15,074 bases of DNA from JAGOUB01 sp964648045 (GTDB lineage Bacteria > Patescibacteriota > Gracilibacteria > Peribacterales > Peribacteraceae). The position numbers and the translations under genes are program-made. Positions 5,360 to 11,271 of the stretch are shown here, piece after piece. Position 1 is the stretch's first letter. Every line of letters starts with the position of its first letter. The notes below the pieces were generated by a model, which did not search any database, was not told the origin of the DNA, and saw only the letters and a list, made by a program, of their open reading frames with translations. The DNA lies in NCBI GenBank assembly GCA_964648045.1, contig CAZYNU010000027.1, positions 1 through 15,074 of the forward strand, given 5' to 3'.

Positions 5360-6802
5360 TCACTTCACGAATTCCAACTCTTTCTCTAGAGCACGCACTT
5401 CACGAAGCATCTGCGGATCGCGCTGGAGCGTCTTCTCAATCTTCTCGTAAGCGTTCATGACGGTGGTGTGGTCGCGGCCGGAGAAAATCTCACCCACGCG
5501 CACGAAGCTCATGCGCAGGTACTTCTTGCTCAGGTACATCGCGATCTGGCGGGGCAGCAGGATCTCGCGCACACGCGAGGCGCCCGTCATGTCTTGCACC
5601 GACACGGAGTAGTAGCGGCTGACGGCCTCCATCACGTCTTGGAAGGTCTGGGCGCGCTTGGCCGGCATCTCGAAGCCGATCACTTCGGGCTCGCTGTGCG
5701 GATCCTTGTTGAACTTCCGCATGATCTCGGCAATGGAGCCGACGGTGGGGGCGCGCTGCTCCAGCTCATACTGCGCCACCGCCTGCATGAGGATGCCCTC
5801 CAGCTCGCGAACGTTGCGGGTGACGTGCTCGGCGATGAACTGCAGCACCTGCATGTCGATGAAGAGCTGGTACTCCTGGGCCTTCTCGGTGAGGATCGCC
5901 AGGCGTGTCTCGTAATCGGGAGCGGAGACATCGGCGATCATGCCGCGCTCGAAGCGCGACGTGAGGCGGTCCTCCAGCTGCAGCTCCTGCGGCGGGCGGT
6001 CGGCCGAGAGGATGATCTGCTTGTGCTCCTCATAGAGCGCATTGAACGTGTGGAAGAACTCCTCCTGCGTGCGCTCCTTGTTAGCGAGGAACTGCACGTC
6101 ATCGATGATGAGGATGTCGACCAGGCGGTAGCGGCGGCGCAGCTGCTCCATCTTCTGGTGCTGGATGGCCTCGATCACCTGGTTCGTGAAGTCCTCGGTG
6201 GTGGTGTAGACCACGACCGACTTGGGCGAGTGCTTGAGGATGGCGTTGCCCGTGGCCTGCAGTAGGTGCGTCTTACCCAGTCCCACGCCGCCGTAGAGGA
6301 AGAGCGGGTTGTACTTGCCGCCCGGGGCCGTGGCCACCGCCTGGCAGGCGGCATAGGCCAGCCGATTGCCGCTGCCCACCACGAAGTTATCGAGGCTGTA
6401 GCGCGGATTGAGGATCTTGCTGACGATGCCCTCGGCAAGCTTTACCTCCTGGCGACCGGGAAGTTTCCTGCGCTTCTGTTCGGGGAAATGCTCAAGCAGG
6501 TCGAAGGTGCGCAGCCGATCGTCACGCAGCGAGACATCAACTTTGTAGACCACTTGTGTGACGGACGGATCGATCTCTTGGGCGAATTGCAGCGTGAGCG
6601 CGCGGTAGTGCTCCAGGTGCCAACTCAGACCCATCGGCAGCGGCAGACCAACCACGATCGTGCCCTCTTCCTTGCCCAAAATGGTCGTGTCTTTAAACCA
6701 CGTAATGAACGAGCTGCGCTGAAGCTTGGGTTCAAGCTTCTGCAAAATCTCCAGCCACAGGTCTTTGAGGGCCGCGCTAGGCGACGAGACGGATGACGTC
6801 AT
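5360..6802 (-). CDS. dnaA: Chromosomal replication initiator DnaA
   Basis: 480 residues from ATG 6802. A longer reading from 6847 would only add residues shadowed by the upstream gene. The AAA+ ATPase binds DnaA boxes and opens the replication origin. In 480-residue numbering: domain I ~10-88 (contains FITWFKDT); Walker A GGVGLGKTH (171-179); Walker B IIDDVQF (232-238); sensor 1 region LSADRPP (265-271); SRFERG with the Arg finger (282-287). Domain IV carries LPRQIAMYL (416-424) and the DNA-binding signature SGRDHTTV (441-448). Length is typical. The start lies inside the rseP-like gene (26-bp overlap), with no SD, implying translational coupling. The usual neighbours dnaN and rpmH are absent. 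DnaA-box-like repeats lie upstream of the rseP-dnaA pair. Confidence 0.97.
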   Translation of the reverse strand: MTSSVSSPSAALKDLWLEILQKLEPKLQRSSFITWFKDTTILGKEEGTIVVGLPLPMGLSWHLEHYRALTLQFAQEIDPSVTQVVYKVDVSLRDDRLRTFDLLEHFPEQKRRKLPGRQEVKLAEGIVSKILNPRYSLDNFVVGSGNRLAYAACQAVATAPGGKYNPLFLYGGVGLGKTHLLQATGNAILKHSPKSVVVYTTTEDFTNQVIEAIQHQKMEQLRRRYRLVDILIIDDVQFLANKERTQEEFFHTFNALYEEHKQIILSADRPPQELQLEDRLTSRFERGMIADVSAPDYETRLAILTEKAQEYQLFIDMQVLQFIAEHVTRNVRELEGILMQAVAQYELEQRAPTVGSIAEIMRKFNKDPHSEPEVIGFEMPAKRAQTFQDVMEAVSRYYSVSVQDMTGASRVREILLPRQIAMYLSKKYLRMSFVRVGEIFSGRDHTTVMNAYEKIEKTLQRDPQMLREVRALEKELEFVK

Positions 6803-7922
6803 AGACGGAGACAAACAGGATGACGAGGAGCAGTAAAATGAACCCAAGTGCGTTGGCCGTCTGCTCGAACGTAACGAAGGAGGCTACGGCGCGCCTGAGG
6901 AACGGGATGGCCTGCACCGGCCGAGAATTGAGCGCCGCTTCCATAAGCACAAGCGCCAGGCGGCCGCCGTCGAGCGCTGGGAAAGGCAGCACGTTTAGGA
7001 CGGCAAGGCTCAAGCTGAGCAGGGCCATGAGGCGCAAGTACACAAAGAAACCCTGCTGTACCGAAACGTAGGTAAGTTCAGCAATGCCGATGATGCCGGT
7101 AACACCCTCGGGCACGCGCACGCGTGATACAAGCGAGACGACGAGATCACGAAGACCGTAGATCGTCTGCACCGTGACCACTTGCGTCTCGCGCAGCGCC
7201 AGACGCAGGCCGGCAGCAAAACTACGCGGCGGCACCGACAATTCACGCACAATCGTCTTAATCTCAATGCCCGAACGGCTGTCGGCCACGGGCACTGTAA
7301 GCGTCGCCGCCTTGGTGAAGCCAGAACCCGTGAGAAGTGTGTAGCGAACGGAGGATTTACCCGCCTGCAGACGCTGCACGTCATCGGGGAAGCGCACAAG
7401 CTCGCCGTCGATCATGGAAAGAAGGCTGCCGGTCATGACGCCCGCGCGCGCCGCGCCGCCGCCCTCTTCTAACCCCGTCACGGCCACCGCCAGCACGGCG
7501 TGAACGTCACCTCGATCGGAGGCTGCCTGCAAATCACGATCGGTTAGATACGTGGGCATCCACTGCCCCCAGGTGAAACCGACGGTGAAGAGCACCACCG
7601 CCAGGGCAAAGTTCATGAACACACCGGCCAGCAGGACGATACATCGCTTCCATAATGGTGCGGCGCCGAAGCTACCAGGGGCGCGACGCTGCGTCTCATT
7701 CTCTCCTTTCAGACGCACAAAGCCGCCGAACGGAATCCAGTTCAATGAGAAAATCGTCCCCTTCCGCGTGAACAACGTCGTGGCACGGGGCGGCAATCCG
7801 AAGCCAAATTCTTCCACTTCAACTCCGGAAATTTTGGCCGTGATGTAGTGGCCCCACTCATGGACAATGACAAGCCCCGTAAGGAGCACGACGAAGGCGA
7901 CGGCGGAGACCAGGAGGAGCAT
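6777..7922 (-). CDS. rseP: Site-2 zinc metalloprotease, RseP/RasP-like (M50)
   Basis: 381 residues from ATG 7922, chosen because the first membrane helix starts there; an upstream ATG at 7970 adds a basic stretch and is less likely. An intramembrane protease that cuts membrane-bound anti-sigma factors or leftover signal peptides. Seen: TM1 with the zinc motif HEWGH (21-25), FGFGLPPR (39-46), a hydrophobic segment ~96-116, a PDZ-like region ~140-225, and the C-terminal active-site motif NVLPFPALDGGRL (310-322) whose LDGG matches the family NPDG block. A last TM follows (~358-380). Length is near the usual 380-450. It stops with TAG inside the start of dnaA. comF is 94 bp upstream and the gap holds the DnaA-box-like inverted repeat. 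Confidence 0.93.
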   Translation of the reverse strand: MLLLVSAVAFVVLLTGLVIVHEWGHYITAKISGVEVEEFGFGLPPRATTLFTRKGTIFSLNWIPFGGFVRLKGENETQRRAPGSFGAAPLWKRCIVLLAGVFMNFALAVVLFTVGFTWGQWMPTYLTDRDLQAASDRGDVHAVLAVAVTGLEEGGGAARAGVMTGSLLSMIDGELVRFPDDVQRLQAGKSSVRYTLLTGSGFTKAATLTVPVADSRSGIEIKTIVRELSVPPRSFAAGLRLALRETQVVTVQTIYGLRDLVVSLVSRVRVPEGVTGIIGIAELTYVSVQQGFFVYLRLMALLSLSLAVLNVLPFPALDGGRLALVLMEAALNSRPVQAIPFLRRAVASFVTFEQTANALGFILLLLVILFVSVYDVIRLVA

Positions 7923-7943
7923 GGCGTCGGATCGTAACCTGCG

Positions 7944-7969
7944 TGTGGAAAACAGAAAAGTTTTCCACA
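7944..7969. promoter_or_regulatory. Inverted pair of DnaA-box-like nonamers
   Basis: A perfect 10-bp inverted repeat TGTGGAAAAC-agaaaa-GTTTTCCACA. Each arm contains TTTTCCACA (plus 7961-7969; minus 7952-7944), one base from the classical DnaA box TTATCCACA. It sits 21 bp upstream of the rseP-like start, and dnaA follows in the same unit. It could be a DnaA autoregulatory site or part of an origin. A plain RNA hairpin or another repressor site is possible. Confidence 0.6.
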
Positions 7970-8016
7970 AGACTTGATCTTGCGCGTGACGCGGAACTTA
8001 AACGCGATACTAGACA

Positions 8017-8658
8017 TCATGCCGCGTATGCCAGACACGCCACGGTCACACGCTGCGCACCGGCGACGCGCAAGGCATGGGCACAAGCCAAAACCGTCGC
8101 ACCAGTGGTGACAACGTCATCAACGAGCACGACGTGAGCGGGCACCGGCCCCACCGCCACGAAGGCCTGGCGCCAAGCCGAACGGCGCTCCTCTGCCGAG
8201 CGCCCAACCTGCTGACCGCCACGCGTGCGTCGAAGCAATGGCTTCACGGCGACGCGCAGCTCACGCGCCAACGGCTCGGCGAGCAATTCAGCCTGATTGA
8301 AGCCGCGCCAGAAGCGACGACTCCAGTGCAGCGGCACCGGACACACAACATCGACAGCTGGTACTTGGCAGTGCGGCGACAGGGTCGTCATCAATCCACC
8401 AAGCAGCTCGGCATACACCGTCAGGCCGCGGTATTTTACGCGATGGAGCGCTTTGCGAATGAGTGGCGCCGATGCATAGGGAGCAACAGCGACCAGGCGA
8501 TCGAGGCCAGCAAGCGGGGTGCCAACCAAATGCGCCCCCTCTAGACGCTGGACGCTCTTCTCCAAAAACAACCGCCCCAGCTCTTCGGGCGTGAACCATT
8601 GACCGCCCTGACCACCGAGCGATACGGGCGGCAAAAGGAAATCGAAGAGAAAGCGCAT
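8017..8658 (-). CDS. comF: ComF-family phosphoribosyltransferase-like protein, zinc-finger Cys lost
   Basis: 213 residues from ATG 8658, where the family N-terminus (FLFDFLLPP) begins. ComF proteins assist DNA uptake in competent bacteria through a PRTase-type fold. Seen: the ComF block PVPLHWSRRFWRGFNQAELL (107-126), a Lys/Arg stretch LRRTRGGQQVGRSAEERR (142-159), and the PRPP-binding motif VVLVDDVVTTGAT (176-188). Most ComF proteins carry a four-Cys zinc finger near residues 10-30. Here that segment reads LLPPVSLGGQGGQWFTPEEL, with no Cys at all. Length is near normal (~220). First gene of the minus-strand comF-rseP-dnaA block. Only a weak SD (AGGCAGG, 8 nt). Confidence 0.9.
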   Translation of the reverse strand: MRFLFDFLLPPVSLGGQGGQWFTPEELGRLFLEKSVQRLEGAHLVGTPLAGLDRLVAVAPYASAPLIRKALHRVKYRGLTVYAELLGGLMTTLSPHCQVPAVDVVCPVPLHWSRRFWRGFNQAELLAEPLARELRVAVKPLLRRTRGGQQVGRSAEERRSAWRQAFVAVGPVPAHVVLVDDVVTTGATVLACAHALRVAGAQRVTVACLAYAA

Positions 8659-8788
8659 GGCCAAAGCCTGCCTGGCGCTTGTGGCGCGACCGGCAAGTTG
8701 ATACCCTCTCCCCGCTCTCTGGGCTTCGTGCAGGCAAGACACCAGTTCTGCCCTATCGAAGAACAAGGGGCGAGCATTCTCAGGATTG

Positions 8789-8841
8789 CACCTCCGGGCA
8801 AATAGCTCAGCTGGGTCGAGTCCCGTCTACGGGACGAGCTA
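8789..8841 (+). pseudogene. tRNA-like remnant: copy of the tRNA-Val 5' part
   Basis: Positions 8789-8820 repeat 8893-8924 (7 bp upstream plus acceptor 5' strand and D-arm of tRNA-Val) with 29 of 32 bases identical. After the D-arm the sequence departs. No anticodon arm, T-arm or CCA follows, so it cannot be a working tRNA. The sequence can fold as TAGCTC (8803-8808) with GAGCTA (8836-8841), stacked on GTCCCG (8820-8825) with CGGGAC (8830-8835) and a TCTA loop. Confidence 0.65.
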
Positions 8842-8844
8842 CTC

Positions 8845-8863
8845 AAAAAACGCCACCATGGCG
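8845..8863 (-). terminator. Hairpin with T-run, minus strand
   Basis: On the minus strand, stem CGCCA / TGGCG (plus 8863-8859 and 8855-8851) with a 3-nt loop, then TTTTTT (8850-8845). It would stop minus-strand transcription heading toward comF. No minus-strand gene is visible upstream of it. The stem is short, so confidence is moderate. Confidence 0.5.
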
Positions 8864-8899
8864 CTCGCCCACGATCTTTCCTCTATCATTTACACCTCC

Positions 8900-8976
8900 G
8901 GGCAATTAGCTCAGCTGGCTAGAGCGCCACATTGACATTGTGGAGGTCACTGGTTCAAGTCCAGTATTGCCCACCA
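8900..8976 (+). tRNA. tRNA-Val (anticodon GAC)
   Basis: A 77-nt cloverleaf with every part present: acceptor GGGCAAT / ATTGCCC (7 of 7 pairs), D-arm GCTC...GAGC, anticodon stem CCACA / TGTGG with loop TTGACAT (anticodon GAC, Val), five-base variable region, T-arm ACTGG-TTCAAGT-CCAGT, discriminator A and a genome-encoded CCA (8974-8976). A weak -10-like TATCAT lies at 8884-8889. A 10-bp hairpin without a T-run follows at 8990-9012. Confidence 0.97.
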
Positions 8977-8989
8977 TCGCCGAGAATCC

Positions 8990-9012
8990 CCAGATATCCG
9001 CTGGATATTTGG
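8990..9012 (+). repeat. Hairpin 3' of tRNA-Val
   Basis: CCAGATATCC (8990-8999) pairs with GGATATTTGG (9003-9012) over a 3-nt loop: ten pairs, one a G-U. No T-run follows, so it may be a 3' processing or stability element of the tRNA transcript and not a classical terminator. A further perfect 12-bp palindrome ATCTCTAGAGAT lies at 9026-9037. Confidence 0.5.
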
Positions 9013-9055
9013 CGTTAGTCGCTCAATCTCTAGAGATCCGCGCATATTCGGACCA

Positions 9056-9084
9056 TTGATTGAATACAAAAAATATTGTATGAA
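9056..9084 (+). promoter_or_regulatory. Promoter of the antiporter gene, with internal inverted repeat
   Basis: TTGATT (-35, 9056-9061), a 17-nt spacer, and TATGAA (-10, 9079-9084). The spacer and -10 contain the inverted repeat ATACAA...TTGTAT (9064-9069 and 9076-9081), placed where a repressor would cover RNA polymerase contacts. A small hairpin, ACCGG-AAGA-CCGGT (9100-9113), lies in the 5' leader. Confidence 0.6.
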
Positions 9085-9140
9085 ATGCATAATTCCCTCA
9101 CCGGAAGACCGGTCATTCAACATCACCACTGGAGAGAAAC

Positions 9141-10613
9141 ATGCGACTCTGCCTCCTGAGCATCCCGATGATGCTCGCCACCTGCACGCCCTGCTTTGCC
9201 TCTGAAAACGGCAGCCACAGCGATCCGGCCGCCCCTGTCATCTTCTGGACCGCCGTGGTCCTGGGACTCGCGGTCATCGGCGGCTACGCCATCCGCAAGC
9301 TCGGCCTGCCGGGCGTCCTCGGGGAGCTGGCGATCGGCATCCTCTTCTCGATCGTCGTCGTCAACATGCTCGACAGCCCCTTTATGCGGGTGCTGCGAGA
9401 GGGACAACCCCTCATCGACGTTTGGGACAATGCTCACGGTCATCTAGAGCAGGCCCTCGCGACTCGATACTCCCCCGCGGAAGCCGAGAAATTAGGAGCG
9501 TTGCTCAAGACCCCCGACGCCGCCGCGCACATCAACACGGCCCGTGCCCTCCACTTGTGGGGCGGCATCGGGGCCATCCTGCTGCTACTCGCGGCCGGAC
9601 TCGAAAGTAACCTGAAGGAAATGCTGCGGGTCGGACCCTCAAGCCTCGTCGTCGCGGTCATCGGCGTGGTCTGCCCGTTCATCTTAGGGTGGATCACGGT
9701 CATGCTGCTCGTGCCCAACAGCTCTTGGTATGTACAGATGTTCGCCGGAGCGGCCTTAACAGCCACTTCGGTGGGCATTACCGCCCGCGTACTCAAGGAT
9801 CTCAACGCCAGCAAGAGCGACGAAGCCAAGATCATCCTCGGTGCAGCGGTCATCGATGACGTGCTGGGACTCATCATCCTGGCCGTGGTCGCCGGCATCA
9901 TCACCGCCGCCGGTCACCCCAGCGCCGGGCAACCTGCCATCGGCTGGCAGCTCGGCATCATCTCAGCCAAGGCGATCGGATTCCTGGGGGGAGCAATTCT
10001 CTTTGGAATCTTGGTCCACCCGTGGCTGAGTCGGATGGTGCAGCGCCTGGAGATGCCGAGCACGAAAGTGCTCTACGTGGTTGGCTTCGGCTTCGTCTGC
10101 GCCTACCTTGCCAGCCTTGCAGGCCTCGCCCCGATCGTGGGAGCCTTCGCCGCCGGACTCGTGCTTGAAGAAGTCCATTTCCGTGGTTACCTGCGCGAGA
10201 ACGGTCACGGTTCTGAGCAGGCGGAGGAGCACCACTTGGAGGAATTGATCCGACCCATCTGCGCCCTGTTCGTACCGGTGTTCTTCGTTCTCATGGGCGT
10301 ACAGGTGAAGATGGAAGTCTTTCTCAACCCGGGCACGCTCCTGCTCGGCTTAGCGCTCACGTTCGTAGCGATCCTGGGAAAGCAGGCCTGCGCCCTCGGC
10401 GTCCTGCAGAAAGGCACAGACCGATTCACCATCGGCCTGGGCATGATCCCTCGGGGCGAAGTGGGACTCATCTTCGCGGCAATCGGAAAGGGTCTCGCGA
10501 TCAACGGCACCCCCGTTGTGAACGACCAGCTCTTCTCGGCCATCGTGGTGATGGTGGTGCTCACCACCCTCATCACCCCCTTCGCACTCCAGTGGCGACT
10601 AAAGAAAGTGTGA
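9141..10613 (+). CDS. Cation/proton antiporter, CPA2 (KefB/NhaS-like) family
   Basis: 490 residues. An inner-membrane exchanger of Na+ or K+ for protons. Residues 1-20 look like a cleavable signal peptide (...CTPCFA-SENG). About 12 membrane segments follow. Family marks: TATSVGITARVL (207-218) in the broken-helix region, the Asp pair IDD (238-240) expected to bind the ion, PIVGAFAAGLVLE (331-343), and GMIPRGEVGLI (434-444). No RCK/TrkA-N regulatory domain follows. Unusual: a polar insert of about 60 residues (~77-137) between early helices, and a His/Glu-rich loop (~353-368). It has a clear SD (GGAGAG, 4-nt spacing to ATG), its own promoter and a strong terminator, so it is a stand-alone unit. 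Which cation it moves cannot be read from sequence. Confidence 0.92.
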   Translation: MRLCLLSIPMMLATCTPCFASENGSHSDPAAPVIFWTAVVLGLAVIGGYAIRKLGLPGVLGELAIGILFSIVVVNMLDSPFMRVLREGQPLIDVWDNAHGHLEQALATRYSPAEAEKLGALLKTPDAAAHINTARALHLWGGIGAILLLLAAGLESNLKEMLRVGPSSLVVAVIGVVCPFILGWITVMLLVPNSSWYVQMFAGAALTATSVGITARVLKDLNASKSDEAKIILGAAVIDDVLGLIILAVVAGIITAAGHPSAGQPAIGWQLGIISAKAIGFLGGAILFGILVHPWLSRMVQRLEMPSTKVLYVVGFGFVCAYLASLAGLAPIVGAFAAGLVLEEVHFRGYLRENGHGSEQAEEHHLEELIRPICALFVPVFFVLMGVQVKMEVFLNPGTLLLGLALTFVAILGKQACALGVLQKGTDRFTIGLGMIPRGEVGLIFAAIGKGLAINGTPVVNDQLFSAIVVMVVLTTLITPFALQWRLKKV

Positions 10614-10636
10614 ATCGAGATGGAATAGTGAGCATC

Positions 10637-10667
10637 GACCCAGCCTCTCGAGGCTGGGTCATTTTTT
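10637..10667 (+). terminator. Strong intrinsic terminator of the antiporter gene
   Basis: Stem GACCCAGCCT / AGGCTGGGTC (10637-10646 and 10651-10660), 10 bp with a CTCG loop, followed by ATTTTTT (10661-10667). Confidence 0.93.
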
Positions 10668-10751
10668 GATGCCCAAGAGAAATAAGAATGCTAAAAAGAC
10701 ATAGTATCGTTATAGATGCAAGTTTAGAGACAGCAAAAGAAGGGGTTTTTC

Positions 10752-10760
10752 TGCTATAAT
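10752..10760 (+). promoter_or_regulatory. Extended -10 promoter giving a near-leaderless mRNA
   Basis: TGCTATAAT: a perfect TATAAT (10755-10760) with the extended TGn motif and no clear -35. Initiation about 7 nt downstream would fall near 10767, only ~6 nt before the ATG at 10773, so the mRNA would be almost leaderless. The upstream gap 10668-10750 is AT-rich and shows nothing else I can name. Confidence 0.75.
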
Positions 10761-10772
10761 AAGTGGATTCTT

Positions 10773-11267
10773 ATGGATACCACCCCCTCCGTCACTCCCC
10801 ACGATTTCGGCTCACCCATTCTGGAATGGGAGGCGCGCATCCAGCCCCTTCATCATCGCTCAAAGCGCTGGTACATCACCGCCGCTGTGGTGGTGCTGGG
10901 CGTGACAGCCATCTCGATTATCACGGGCGCTTGGTCGGTGGCGCTCGTGACACTGCTCTGCGGCGGCTTGTATGTCCTGAGCCACGATCACGCCCCAGCC
11001 CCCCGCCGCCTGGTGGCCTACGAGCACGGCATTGTCTTCGATGGCGGCTACCGTACGTGGAATGAATTTCGATCGTTCTGGTTCCTGCGTGCGGCCGACT
11101 ACACCGAGTTGCACCTAGAGCGTGCCGACGGTCGGCAGCCGATCATCATTCAAACCGGCCCCATTCACCCCGACCGCGTAAAACAGGTATTTTCCGCCTA
11201 TCTTCAGGAAGATACGCAAAAGACCGAAAATATTTTGGAAACACTTTCCCGTCTTTGTAAACTGTAA
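10773..11267 (+). CDS. Two-TM membrane protein with PH-like C-terminal domain
   Basis: 164 residues. An N-terminal soluble stretch with LEWEA (17-21) leads to two adjacent membrane helices (~34-51 and 53-70). A cytosolic beta-rich domain (~78-140: RLVAYEHGIVFDGGYRTWNEFRSFWF and onward) resembles the PH-like/YcxB-type fold seen after TM pairs in many bacterial proteins of unknown role (family resemblance, not a firm match). A helical tail follows (~147-164). It is transcribed from the extended -10 promoter with almost no 5' leader and no SD. The next gene starts 4 nt after its TAA, so the two are very likely co-expressed. Confidence 0.8.
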   Translation: MDTTPSVTPHDFGSPILEWEARIQPLHHRSKRWYITAAVVVLGVTAISIITGAWSVALVTLLCGGLYVLSHDHAPAPRRLVAYEHGIVFDGGYRTWNEFRSFWFLRAADYTELHLERADGRQPIIIQTGPIHPDRVKQVFSAYLQEDTQKTENILETLSRLCKL

Positions 11268-11271
11268 CCCA

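Noticed and set aside
5468..6796. Plus-strand long ORFs across dnaA
   Set aside because: Antisense shadows of dnaA, which carries complete AAA+ and DNA-binding motifs.
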